Shown here: positions 16,149 to 24,001 of the stretch, one piece after another
Position numbering within the stretch: the stretch's first letter is position 1
Layout: each line of letters opens with the position of its first letter
NCBI GenBank assembly: GCA_013822275.1
Contig: PNKC01000017.1
Coordinates: 1-50,016 of the forward strand
Direction of reading: 5' to 3'
Origin: Anaerolinea sp.
GTDB lineage: Bacteria > Chloroflexota > Dehalococcoidia > Tepidiformales > Tepidiformaceae
Length of the DNA stretch: 50,016 nt
Notes under the pieces: model-generated
What the model was told of the DNA's origin: nothing
Databases searched by the model: none
The model's input: only the letters and a program-made list of their open reading frames with translations
Position numbers and translations under genes: made by a program

Positions 16149-16933
16149 ACCTCTCGCTCACGCTCAAGGTCTGGCGCCAGCAGGGGCCCGACGACGAAGG
16201 CTGCTTTGAGACGTATCAGGCCAACGACATCACCGAGCACATGTCTTTCCTGGAGATGCTGGATGTTGTCAACGAACAACTGCTGGCCGAAAACAAGGAG
16301 CCCATTGCGTTCGACCACGACTGCCGGGAAGGCATTTGTGGCATGTGCGGGGTCGTCATCAACGGCAAGCCTCACGGCCCTAACGGCGGCACCACCACCT
16401 GTCAGCTTCACATGCGTCATTTCAAGTCGGGGGACACGATCACGGTTGAGCCGTGGCGGGCGCGCGCGTTCCCGGTCATCAAGGACCTGGTGGTCAACCG
16501 CGGCGCTTTTGACAAGATCATCCAGGCCGGGGGCTTTATCACCGCCCCGACGGGCGGCGCCCAGGACGCCAACCTTACGCTCGTGTCCAAAGCGACGGCC
16601 GACACCGCCATGGACGCGGCAGCATGCATTGGCTGCGGGGCGTGCGTCGCCGCCTGTCCCAATGGCGCAGGGCAGCTCTTCACCGCTGCCAAGGTGTCGC
16701 ATCTCAACCTCCTGCCCCAGGGGCAGCCCGAACGCTGGGCACGCGTAACCTCGATGGTCGACACGATGGAGACCTACTTCGGCAGTTGCACGAACTACGG
16801 CGAATGCGAAGCAGTCTGCCCCGCTGGGATCAGCATCAACTTCATCGCCCAGATGAACCGCGACTACTTGAGGGCGAAGTTCAAGGACAAGCGCGGCCAG
16901 ATCCGTCAGGTGGACGTGGCCGACGAGGGCTGA
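16145..16933 (+). CDS. sdhB: Succinate dehydrogenase iron-sulfur subunit
   Basis: Product of 262 residues. N-terminal 2Fe-2S domain with C60REGIC65GMC68 and a further Cys at 86; C-terminal domain with [12 protein letters not shown] and [13 protein letters not shown] for the 4Fe-4S and 3Fe-4S clusters. It carries electrons from SdhA to the membrane anchor. GTG start in the sdhA stop. The end of the operon shows no clear terminator. Confidence 0.95.
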   Translation: MNLSLTLKVWRQQGPDDEGCFETYQANDITEHMSFLEMLDVVNEQLLAENKEPIAFDHDCREGICGMCGVVINGKPHGPNGGTTTCQLHMRHFKSGDTITVEPWRARAFPVIKDLVVNRGAFDKIIQAGGFITAPTGGAQDANLTLVSKATADTAMDAAACIGCGACVAACPNGAGQLFTAAKVSHLNLLPQGQPERWARVTSMVDTMETYFGSCTNYGECEAVCPAGISINFIAQMNRDYLRAKFKDKRGQIRQVDVADEG

Positions 16934-16956
16934 AATCCCTGTGGTGAACTGCACGC

Positions 16957-17166
16957 ATGGAATCTGATGCGCGCCAGCGGATTGTCGATGAAATGGCCCG
17001 GCGCCGCGCGGACCCTGCGTGGCGGGCGGAGGTTGCGGAGTGGTTCTCTGAGTTGCGCAAGATCCGCGACGCCAATGTTGGCTGCGAGCTCACCGAAGAG
17101 GAGATTGACGAGCTCGTAAGGGAGGCTCGCGACGAACTACAGAGCCTCCGTGTTAGTGCTGGTTGA
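16957..17166 (+). CDS. Small antitoxin-like protein upstream of a PIN toxin
   Basis: Product of 69 residues, strongly acidic and helical, ending TEEEIDELVREARDELQSLR. No DNA-binding motif is obvious. The position directly before a PIN-domain gene, whose GTG start lies inside the last codons of this one, is the normal order antitoxin-toxin in VapBC-like systems. Assignment as antitoxin rests on this context. It lies 23 bp after sdhB and may be cotranscribed with it. Confidence 0.6.
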   Translation: MESDARQRIVDEMARRRADPAWRAEVAEWFSELRKIRDANVGCELTEEEIDELVREARDELQSLRVSAG

Positions 17167-17567
17167 TGCGAACGTCCTGATCGCGGGCTATTCTGGCACC
17201 GCCCTCTTCCCGGTTACTCGACGCCACGGAGCGTGGCGCAGTCGTGATGGTTGTCACACCCCAGATTCCGAGCGAGGTCCGGCGAACGCTCGCCGGGGCT
17301 AAGTTTCGAAGCCGCGCAGACTGGGAAATTGAGAGTCACATGCAGCGGCTCGCCCGGATTCTCGTTGTCGAAGAGATCCACCTGGAGCGCCTGGAGGCAG
17401 CAGCGGTTGCTTCTCGCGACCCCAACGACGCACACGTCGTCGCCGCTGCCCTCGCGGTCCACCCTGACGTGGTCGTCACCCGTGACCACGATCTCCTCGA
17501 CCTCCGCCAGATCGGTGATTGTCCGGTCATGCACCCCATCGGCCTCGTCCGCGCCCTGGGCTTGTAG
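17150..17567 (+). pseudogene. PIN-domain (VapC-like) toxin with frameshift
   Basis: From GTG 17150 or 17156 the frame gives LVDANVLIAGYSGTA, the start of a PIN domain with its first catalytic Asp. The domain continues in the +1 frame from about 17208: SRLLDATERGAVVMVVTPQI, then SRDPNDAHVVAAAL and VVTRDHDLLDL with the later acidic residues, ending at 17567. One extra base in CTCTTCCC (17204-17211) explains the break. PIN toxins are RNases. The downstream frame alone (from 17244) lacks the first active-site Asp and would be inactive. Confidence 0.75.
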
Positions 17568-17617
17568 GCCTCGTCCTGCGTTGGCAACGCGGCGACGGGA
17601 GCGCTACGCTCTCCGCG

Positions 17618-17929
17618 ATGGGCCACCGCAAGAACCGGAAACGCGAGCGGCGAAACCAGGACTGGGATAACCCCGGATTCCAGCGGATGGAGACCCGGCG
17701 GGAGCGCCCAACTCCCGACGCGGATCTCCTCCTCCTCATGGGCGCCACGTCCCAGCCCGAGAGACTGCCAACCGCCCGGCACTGCGGCGGCTGCCTCGAA
17801 TTCGTCGAAGACCAGGAGGGCGGCCGTGGGACCTGTCTGCATCCCGGAAGCGGCATCCTTGCGCCCTGGACGGACACCGCGGCATGTGCGTTTTTCCAGG
17901 CTCAACGGGTGCGGCTGGCGGGACGCTAA
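17618..17929 (+). CDS. Cys-rich hypothetical protein, probable metal binder
   Basis: Product of 103 residues. A basic N-terminus (MGHRKNRKRERR) and a C-terminal module with four Cys (56, 59, 73, 90) in the pattern CxxC-x13-C-x16-C, plus CLHP and ACAFF. Four such cysteines usually bind zinc or an iron-sulfur cluster. No named family. TACGCT lies 7 nt before ATG 17618, again without a ribosome site, so it starts its own transcript. Confidence 0.6.
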   Translation: MGHRKNRKRERRNQDWDNPGFQRMETRRERPTPDADLLLLMGATSQPERLPTARHCGGCLEFVEDQEGGRGTCLHPGSGILAPWTDTAACAFFQAQRVRLAGR

Positions 17930-18017
17930 AGCCCGCGGCGAGGCGCCCGGATCGAAAGAAGTTCAGCGCCTCTTCGGGCGGCCACGGGCAGACCAGATTC
18001 GAGCACGACGTAACGCT

Positions 18018-18072
18018 ACACAAGATGTTGTGGCAAGGGGTATTGACCGCCACAAGATGTAGGGGTGATACT
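18018..18072 (+). promoter_or_regulatory. nrdR promoter with two NrdR boxes
   Basis: Box 1 is ACACAAGATGTTGTGG (18018-18033); box 2 is CCACAAGATGTAGGGG (18050-18065). Both resemble the NrdR consensus (acaCwAtATaTwgtgt), and their starts are 32 bp apart, three helical turns. A sigma-70-like promoter TTGACC (18043-18048), 18-bp spacer, GATACT (18067-18072) is present, and box 2 fills the spacer. Binding of NrdR would block RNA polymerase, so nrdR is likely autoregulated. Confidence 0.65.
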
Positions 18073-18133
18073 GCCCAAGCCCCGATAGTAAATGCTCAGG
18101 GGAGTAACTCTTTTAGGGGATTATGCAAACACC

Positions 18134-18700
18134 GTGCGCTGCCCGTTTTGCCACTTCCGCGATTCCAAAGTCACCGACAGCCGGGCGAACGACGACGGCA
18201 TCCGCCGGCGCCGGCAGTGCATCGCCTGCGGAGAGCGCTTCACCACCGTGGAGACCGTCCAACTCTCCACGGTGCAGGTGGTAAAGAAGGACGGCCGGCG
18301 TGAAGACTTCAACCGGGAGAAGCTTCTGGCTGGATTCCGCAAGGCCTGTGAAAAGCGCAACATCTCCGTCTCCCAACTTGAACTTCTCGCCGCGGATATT
18401 GAGGCGCGCATTGTCTCGGATGGCCGCCCCGAGGTGCCATCGACGTTCGTTGGTGAACTCGCGATGGACGCCCTCCGGAAGTTGGACCACATCGCCTACA
18501 TCCGCTTCGCATCCGTCTACCGCGCCTTCACGGACATCGAATCGTTGAAGGAGGCCGTGGAAGCCCTGGAGTCGGGTCGCGTCCCCACGGCCGAAGAGAA
18601 GTCGCTCCAGCTCGCCCTCCCGGCCGACGACCCGGACCCCGGCCGCCCGCGTCTGCTTCACGATGCCGGGAGCCGCCAGTTCGCGGAGTCCGTGAGTTGA
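18134..18700 (+). CDS. nrdR: Transcriptional repressor NrdR
   Basis: Product of 188 residues. N-terminal zinc ribbon CPFC...RQCIACGERFTT, then an ATP-cone domain (VVKKDGRREDFNREKLLAGF). NrdR senses ATP/dATP and represses ribonucleotide reductase genes. The frame is open from ATG 18092, but family proteins start at the ribbon (M-R-C-P-F-C), so GTG 18134 is chosen; an ATG 18092 start would add 14 residues. The C-terminus is ~30 residues longer than usual. nrdJ lies 0.4 kb downstream. Confidence 0.92.
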   Translation: MRCPFCHFRDSKVTDSRANDDGIRRRRQCIACGERFTTVETVQLSTVQVVKKDGRREDFNREKLLAGFRKACEKRNISVSQLELLAADIEARIVSDGRPEVPSTFVGELAMDALRKLDHIAYIRFASVYRAFTDIESLKEAVEALESGRVPTAEEKSLQLALPADDPDPGRPRLLHDAGSRQFAESVS

Positions 18701-18702
18701 CG

Positions 18703-19044
18703 ATGAAGATCTGGGAAGTCCACAGCCTCCAGTTTGAGGGCGACATCCGGACCACGCCGGAAGGAGATGCTGACATCGCCGGCCTGGTGGTCTCCGAGAA
18801 GGCCTATCTCCTCGCCGTACGAGAATTCCGGCCAGCTCAGCTCGTGAAGCTTGTGCGCGATGAGGGGGCCCAGGCGGCTGCCGCGATCCTGATCGCGCAC
18901 TACTCGCAGCCCGAGGTCATCAAGGCCAACGCCGGACGCGGTCTGATCGCGGCGCGCGGCCATTCGCTCGACCCCATGGTCCGGCGGAGCGACGAGGAAG
19001 CCACGGCGCTCGCGACCGGGCGGCAGGAGCGTGCGAAATCTTGA
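18703..19044 (+). CDS. Conserved hypothetical protein
   Basis: Product of 113 residues. Starts MKIWEVHSLQFEGDIRTTPEGDAD and continues as a mixed alpha/beta protein (GLVVSEKAYLLAVREFRPAQ, VRDEGAQAAAAILIAHYS). No family recognised. It follows nrdR by 2 nt and precedes nrdJ, so it is likely cotranscribed with nrdR. ATG 18703 is chosen over TTG 18697. Confidence 0.5.
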   Translation: MKIWEVHSLQFEGDIRTTPEGDADIAGLVVSEKAYLLAVREFRPAQLVKLVRDEGAQAAAAILIAHYSQPEVIKANAGRGLIAARGHSLDPMVRRSDEEATALATGRQERAKS

Positions 19045-19060
19045 GCTTCCACTAGCCATT

Positions 19061-19074
19061 CGAACACCTGTTCT
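19061..19074 (+). promoter_or_regulatory. LexA-like box on the nrdJ promoter
   Basis: CGAACACCTGTTCT is an imperfect dyad (CGAAC-4-GTTC) matching the Gram-positive-type LexA box CGAAC-N4-GTTYG in 12 of 14 positions. Its end overlaps the -10-like TATAGA (19074-19079). Binding by LexA would cover the promoter. Confidence 0.5.
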
Positions 19075-19118
19075 ATAGACTCAAATGCCTGCCGTAACGG
19101 CAGTGGGGGAGGAATCCA

Positions 19119-21515
19119 ATGGTCACAATTTCGCGCGAGGAATCAGGTCTTGGCCCCGGTGGCTTTGAGCCGGCGCCTCTTTCCGACAACGCCCGCGTCG
19201 TCATCGAACGGCGCATCGCCCAGCGCAACGACAGAGGCGAGGCGCTTGAGACACCGGATGAGTGTTTCCGGCGGGTCGCTCGAAACCTTGCCGAGGCGGA
19301 GCTCAAGTTCGGCGGTACCGAAGGCGACCGTGCCGCCGCTGAAGAGAGCTTCTACCGGCTCATGGCCTCGCTCGACTTCCTGCCAAACTCGCCCACCCTG
19401 GTGAACGCCGGCCACGAACTGCAGCAGCTCTCCGCCTGCTTCGTCCTCCCGGTGCCAGATTCCATTGACGGTATCTTCGAGGCCATCCGGCACACCGCCA
19501 TCATTCACAAGTCCGGCGGCGGCACCGGCTTCTCCTTCTCGCGCCTGCGCCCCGCGAACGACCGTGTCCAGTCCACCATGGGTGTGGCGAGCGGCCCGGT
19601 CTCATTCATGAAAGTCTTCGATGCCGCCACAGAGGCGATCAAGCAGGGTGGCACCCGGCGGGGCGCCAACATGGGCATCCTCCGCGTGGACCACCCCGAT
19701 ATCGACGACTTCGTCGCCATGAAGGCCGACATGACCACGCTCCAGAACTTCAACATCAGCGTCGCCGTCACGGACGCCTTCATGCACGCCGTCCAGTCTG
19801 GGACGGCCTACGACATCATCAACCCGAAAAGCGGCGAAGCCGTGGCCAAACGCGACGCGCGCGAACTCTGGGAGAGGATGTTTCAGAACGCCTGGAAGAA
19901 CGGCGACCCTGGCGTTGTCTTCATTGACCGGATCAATGCCGGCCGCGCCAACCCGGTGCCGAAGCGCGGACCGGTGGAATCCACGAACCCCTGCGGCGAA
20001 CAGCCTCTCTACCCGTTCGACAGCTGCAACCTGGGCTCGATCAACCTCGGCCACTTCACCTCCGGCGCCCCTGGCAACAGGGAGATTGACTGGCCGCACC
20101 TCCGCCAGGTCGTCCGGCGCACCGTCCACCTCCTCGACAATGTCATCGAGATGAACCACTACCCGATCCCGGAGATCCAGGAGACGTCGATCGCCATCCG
20201 CCGCATCGGCCTGGGCGTGATGGGTTGGGCGGACCTGCTCATCGACCTCCGCATCCCTTACAACTCCGAGCGCGCCCTGGACCTCGCCCGCGAGGTGATG
20301 TCCTTCATCCAGAAGGAAGCGGATGCGGCTTCGCAGCAGCTCGCCACGGTCCGCGGCAACTTCCCGGACTGGCCCGATTCGATCTACGGTCCTGGCGGCA
20401 GCGAAGGCCCTCGCCCGATGCGCAACTCCACCCGCACCACCATCGCGCCAACAGGCACACTCAGCATCATCGCCGACTGCTCCGGCGGCATTGAGCCTGT
20501 CTTCGCCCTCGCGTTCATCCGTTCGCACTACCTTGACAAGGATGACCCCACGAAGCGCACGGAACTCCCGGAAGTCAATGAGCAGTTCGAAGCGGTGGCG
20601 AAGGAGGAGGGCTTCTACAGCGAAGAGCTGATCCGCTTCCTCGCACAGGGCGGCCACCTGGCTGAACGTGCCGAAGTCCCGCAATGGGTGAAGGACACCT
20701 TCGTGACCGCGCACGACATCGCGCCTGAGTGGCACGTGCGCATGCAGGCCGCCTTCCAGGAGTTCACCGACAACGCCGTCTCCAAGACGATCAATTTCCC
20801 CAACAACGCCACCGTGGACGACGTCCGCACAGCCTACGAACTCGCCTACCGCACCGGCTGCAACGGGATCACGATCTACCGCGACGGTTCCCGCGAACTC
20901 CAGGTGCTGAAGCATGCGGACAAGTCGGACGCCGAAAAGGCGGTTGAAGCAGCCCAGGCGCTCCTCACCCAGCACATCGGCCCGGTCCGGCGCAGACTCC
21001 CTGACGAGCGCCACGCCATCACGCACAAGTTCCGCGTGGGCGAGCAGGAAGGCTACATGACGGTCGGCCTCTTCGACGACGGCACGCCGGGTGAAGTCTT
21101 CATCAACGTCAACAAGCAGGGCTCGACGGTCAGCGGGTTGATGGACACCGTCGCCATGCTCACAAGCTACTCCCTGCAGTACGGCGTGCCGCTGAACGAA
21201 CTGGCATCAAAACTGCGCAACACCCGCTTCGAACCGAGCGGCCCGACCAGCAACAAGCAGATCCCGATCGCGACCAGCATTGTTGACTATGTCTTCCGCT
21301 GGTTGGAGCTGAAGTTCGACGCGGCCAACGCCTCGATCCAGCCAACGCTCATCCCCGCCGACCAGGTGGCGCTGAGCACTCACGCGAGCGTCGATGCGAA
21401 ACACCACTCGGACGCCGTCGCCAGTGGTGTCGGCTGCCCGGAGTGTGGGTCGGTCCTCTTCTACGCGGAGGGCTGCCTGCAATGCCACAACTGCTTCTAC
21501 AACAAGTGCGGATAG
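19119..21515 (+). CDS. nrdJ: Adenosylcobalamin-dependent ribonucleotide reductase (class II)
   Basis: Product of 798 residues. Landmarks: LPNSPTLVNAG, QLSACFVLPVPD (active-site Cys), HKSGGGTGFSFSRLRP, STNPCGEQPL (radical-site Cys and Glu), APTGTLSIIADCSGGIEP, and a C-terminal tail with CPECGS and GCLQCHNCFYNKCG for the reducing-cysteine relay. It reduces ribonucleotides to deoxyribonucleotides using cobalamin, without oxygen dependence. No nrdAB genes are seen here. Good GGAGGA site before ATG 19119. A hairpin CTGCCGTAACGGCAG lies in the short leader. No room for a cobalamin riboswitch. Confidence 0.95.
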   Translation: MVTISREESGLGPGGFEPAPLSDNARVVIERRIAQRNDRGEALETPDECFRRVARNLAEAELKFGGTEGDRAAAEESFYRLMASLDFLPNSPTLVNAGHELQQLSACFVLPVPDSIDGIFEAIRHTAIIHKSGGGTGFSFSRLRPANDRVQSTMGVASGPVSFMKVFDAATEAIKQGGTRRGANMGILRVDHPDIDDFVAMKADMTTLQNFNISVAVTDAFMHAVQSGTAYDIINPKSGEAVAKRDARELWERMFQNAWKNGDPGVVFIDRINAGRANPVPKRGPVESTNPCGEQPLYPFDSCNLGSINLGHFTSGAPGNREIDWPHLRQVVRRTVHLLDNVIEMNHYPIPEIQETSIAIRRIGLGVMGWADLLIDLRIPYNSERALDLAREVMSFIQKEADAASQQLATVRGNFPDWPDSIYGPGGSEGPRPMRNSTRTTIAPTGTLSIIADCSGGIEPVFALAFIRSHYLDKDDPTKRTELPEVNEQFEAVAKEEGFYSEELIRFLAQGGHLAERAEVPQWVKDTFVTAHDIAPEWHVRMQAAFQEFTDNAVSKTINFPNNATVDDVRTAYELAYRTGCNGITIYRDGSRELQVLKHADKSDAEKAVEAAQALLTQHIGPVRRRLPDERHAITHKFRVGEQEGYMTVGLFDDGTPGEVFINVNKQGSTVSGLMDTVAMLTSYSLQYGVPLNELASKLRNTRFEPSGPTSNKQIPIATSIVDYVFRWLELKFDAANASIQPTLIPADQVALSTHASVDAKHHSDAVASGVGCPECGSVLFYAEGCLQCHNCFYNKCG

Positions 21516-21541
21516 CCTGAGCACGGTCCCAGGGCCGGGAA

Positions 21542-21570
21542 CGAGGGGCCCCTCACGGGAGGGCCCCTCG
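21542..21570 (+). terminator. Terminator-like hairpin after nrdJ
   Basis: CGAGGGGCCC (21542-21551) pairs with GGGCCCCTCG (21561-21570), a 10-bp GC stem. A T-run is absent, but the position 26 bp after the nrdJ stop supports termination. Confidence 0.55.
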
Positions 21571-21596
21571 CCGTCTGTGCGCCGTATACTCAACCC

Positions 21597-21860
21597 ATGG
21601 GTTTCTACTACGGCTCAAGCCAGCCGCCGGATGACGAGCCCCCCGGCGGTTTCAAGGAGACCGTCGCGATCATCCTGGCTGTCTTTCGCGTGCTCGCGAT
21701 CCCCCTCGCGATCCTCTTTGGCGGCCTCTTCGGCCTTGCCGGGGTTTTCTACCTGTTCGCCCTCAGCAAATGGGCGGGCCTGGCCGTGCTTGGCCTCATA
21801 GTCGCCGGATTGGTCGCCCGCGGGCTCTGGGAAGCGCGCCATCCCCCGGACATCCTGTGA
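21597..21860 (+). CDS. Small membrane protein
   Basis: Product of 87 residues. Two hydrophobic helices, about 22-50 (VAIILAVFRVLAIPLAILFG...) and 55-75 (WAGLAVLGLIVAGLVARG), after a Pro/Asp-rich cytoplasmic head. No known family. TATACT lies exactly 6 nt before ATG 21597 and no ribosome site is seen, so this gene probably heads a leaderless operon. Its stop overlaps the yggS start (GTGA). Confidence 0.6.
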   Translation: MGFYYGSSQPPDDEPPGGFKETVAIILAVFRVLAIPLAILFGGLFGLAGVFYLFALSKWAGLAVLGLIVAGLVARGLWEARHPPDIL

Positions 21861-22555
21861 ACGCGTCGCCCGCACACGCAGCTATTGACGAGCGGATCGC
21901 GGCGGTCAGGGAGCGTGTGGCGAAAGCCTCCGCGCGAGTGGGCCGCGCGCAGGGCGAGATCACGCTCATCGCTGTCTCCAAGACCTTCCCGGCGGAATCT
22001 GTGCTCGCGGCCGTGGCCGCTGGAATCACGGAGTTCGGCGAGAATCGCGTCCAGGAAGCCCTGGTGAAGATGGCCGCATACAGCGATCTGCCGGGAGCCG
22101 GCGGCCTTGCCGCTCCGGTGTGGCACTTCGTCGGCCACCTCCAAACGAACAAGGTGCGGGCCACCGTGGGCCGGTTTGCTATACTCCACGCTATCGACTC
22201 TGAACGTCTGCTCCTCGCCATCGACGCTGCCGCTACCGAGCCTCAACGGGTCATGATCGAAGTGAACGTTGCCGCTGAGCCAACGAAGTTCGGGGTCGCG
22301 CCTGGCGACCTCCCACAGTTGCTCCAGGCCGCCGCCCAACTCCCCAACATCAAGGTCGAAGGCTTAATGACCGTCGCCCCACTCGCCGGCAATCCGGAAG
22401 CTTCGCGGCCCCACTTCCGCGCGCTGCGTGAACTCGCCGTCCGCCACCGCCTCGCAGCGCTCTCCATGGGCATGACCGGTGATTTCGAAATCGCCATCGA
22501 AGAGGGCGCCACACATATCCGCGTTGGGCGGGCGATATTCGGGGAGCGTGCATGA
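21857..22555 (+). CDS. YggS-family PLP homeostasis protein
   Basis: Product of 232 residues. The PLP lysine is in VSKTF (about residue 40), followed by FGENRVQEA, WHFVGHLQTNKV, IEVNVAAEPTKFGV, LMTVAPL, LSMGMTGDFEIAIEEGATHI and VGRAIFGER. These proteins bind PLP in a TIM barrel and keep PLP levels balanced; no enzyme activity is known. GTG start coupled to the membrane gene; ATGA-coupled to proC. Confidence 0.93.
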   Translation: MNASPAHAAIDERIAAVRERVAKASARVGRAQGEITLIAVSKTFPAESVLAAVAAGITEFGENRVQEALVKMAAYSDLPGAGGLAAPVWHFVGHLQTNKVRATVGRFAILHAIDSERLLLAIDAAATEPQRVMIEVNVAAEPTKFGVAPGDLPQLLQAAAQLPNIKVEGLMTVAPLAGNPEASRPHFRALRELAVRHRLAALSMGMTGDFEIAIEEGATHIRVGRAIFGERA

Positions 22556-23346
22556 AGGTAGCGATCATCGGTGGCGGCGTCATGGGTGAGGCGATCCTGA
22601 GCGCCGCCCTCGAGCGCGGCGTCTTCGAAAAGGACAGCGTCACTGTGTGCGAGCTCGTCGAAGCGCGGCGGGCGGTCTTCCAGGGTGTCTACGGCGTCAA
22701 CAGCACCCGCGACTGTGCACCCAGCATGGCCGAGGCAGACCTCGTCATCCTCTCCGTGAAGCCCCAGGACATGCACTCCATCCGCGGCACGCTCCGGGAT
22801 GACTCACTCCTTCTCTCAATCATGGCGGGCGTCACGATCAGGACAATCGGCTCGGAGTTGGGCCACCAGCGCATCGTGCGCGTGATGCCCAACACTCCCG
22901 TCGCGGCCAAGGCCGGCATGTCCGTCTGGACAGCGACCGAGGACGTGACTACCGGGCAGCGTGAACTCGCGCGCGGCCTTCTCGGGGCCATTGGCCGCGA
23001 AATCTATGTGGACGACGAGAAGAAGCTGGACATGGCCACGGCCGTGAGCGGGAGCGGACCCGGCTACGTCTTCCTTTTCATCGAAGCGATGATCGACGGC
23101 GCCGTCAGTATTGGCCTCACGCGCGCCCAGGCTTCGGAGATGGTCCTCCAGACCGTCTACGGCTCCGCCGTCTACGCCCAGGAGACTGGCCGCGCCGCCG
23201 CGGAGCTGCGCGCCAACGTCACCTCTCCGGCCGGGACCACCGCCGCGGGCCTCTTCGAATTGGAAAAAGGCGCCGTCCGCGCCTCGATCATCCAGTGCAT
23301 CCAGGCGGCTCATGAACGCGCCCGCGAACTCGGCGGTCCCGCTTGA
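22552..23346 (+). CDS. proC: Pyrroline-5-carboxylate reductase
   Basis: Product of 264 residues. N-terminal Rossmann motif VAIIGGGVMGEAI, then SVKPQDM, RVMPNTPV, and the C-terminal dimer domain AVSGSGPGYVFLFIEAM and VTSPAGTTAAGLFELEKGAV. It makes proline from P5C with NAD(P)H. It overlaps yggS by 4 nt and the next gene by 4 nt. The yggS-proC-yggT order is widespread in bacteria. Confidence 0.95.
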   Translation: MKVAIIGGGVMGEAILSAALERGVFEKDSVTVCELVEARRAVFQGVYGVNSTRDCAPSMAEADLVILSVKPQDMHSIRGTLRDDSLLLSIMAGVTIRTIGSELGHQRIVRVMPNTPVAAKAGMSVWTATEDVTTGQRELARGLLGAIGREIYVDDEKKLDMATAVSGSGPGYVFLFIEAMIDGAVSIGLTRAQASEMVLQTVYGSAVYAQETGRAAAELRANVTSPAGTTAAGLFELEKGAVRASIIQCIQAAHERARELGGPA

Positions 23347-23603
23347 ACGACCAGATTGCCCTTGTCTTCACAACCTTCCTCTACATCATCCTCTTTTCGA
23401 TCATCGCCCGGTCGCTCATCAGCTGGTTCCCGATCGACCCCCGCAGCCGGATTGTCCAGCTCCTTACCCAGTTCACGGACCCGCTGCTCGTCCCGGTCCG
23501 GCGCATCCTCCCTCGCACGGGGATGATCGACCTGTCGGGCTTCGTCGTCATCATCTTGCTGTACGTGATGATCGCGGTGGTCAACCAGGCTGCCGCCAAT
23601 TGA
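23343..23603 (+). CDS. YggT-family membrane protein (first copy)
   Basis: Product of 86 residues with two membrane helices flanking the conserved stretch IARSLISWFPIDPRSRI and PVRRILPRTGMIDLSG. Start is TTG 23343 inside the proC stop. The function of YggT (YlmG) proteins is not settled; they are linked to cell division and membrane organisation. A second copy follows 91 bp downstream. Confidence 0.88.
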   Translation: MNDQIALVFTTFLYIILFSIIARSLISWFPIDPRSRIVQLLTQFTDPLLVPVRRILPRTGMIDLSGFVVIILLYVMIAVVNQAAAN

Positions 23604-23694
23604 GACTTCTGCCGTCATTCCTTCGCTCATCTTTCCCAAAGTTTGGTATTCTTCATGGTGAATCTCGCCCTCGCGGCAAGCCGGGAGCACCGCC

Positions 23695-23958
23695 ATAGAC
23701 CCGTACGTCGCCCAGTTCACCCTCTTCTTCCTCACGATGCTCACATGGGCGATCATCGCGCGGTCCCTGTTGAGCTGGTTCCCTGTCGACCAGGGCAGTC
23801 CGCTTTACCAGCTTCTCTTCCGCGTAACCGAGCCGATCATCGAACCGATCCGGCGAGTCATGCCCCAGACGGGAATGATGGACCTCAGCCCGATGGCGGC
23901 GATCATCCTGCTCCTCGTCATGAGTCAGCTTGTCGCGGGACTCACCGCACCAGCCTGA
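23695..23958 (+). CDS. YggT-family membrane protein (second copy), non-canonical start
   Basis: From position 23695 the product (87 residues) aligns along its whole length with the first copy: DPYVAQFTLFFLTMLTWAII, ARSLLSWFPVDQGSPL, PIRRVMPQTGMMDLSP. The only canonical start in frame is ATG 23737, which would cut away the first half of the first helix. No ATG, GTG or TTG exists between the upstream stop (TGA 23659) and 23737. ATA 23695, with GGGAG (23683-23687) 7 nt upstream, aligns exactly with the start of copy one. The true start is probably ATA or the assembly has a G-to-A error. Confidence 0.75.
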   Translation: MDPYVAQFTLFFLTMLTWAIIARSLLSWFPVDQGSPLYQLLFRVTEPIIEPIRRVMPQTGMMDLSPMAAIILLLVMSQLVAGLTAPA

Positions 23959-24001
23959 CCTTCCCTCGCCCGTCCGGGCGCGCCGTGCAAGACTCACTCT
24001 G

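Noticed and set aside
19045..19118. Cobalamin riboswitch before the B12-dependent reductase
   Set aside because: The gap is only 74 bp and lacks the B12-box; a riboswitch of this class needs about 200 nt.
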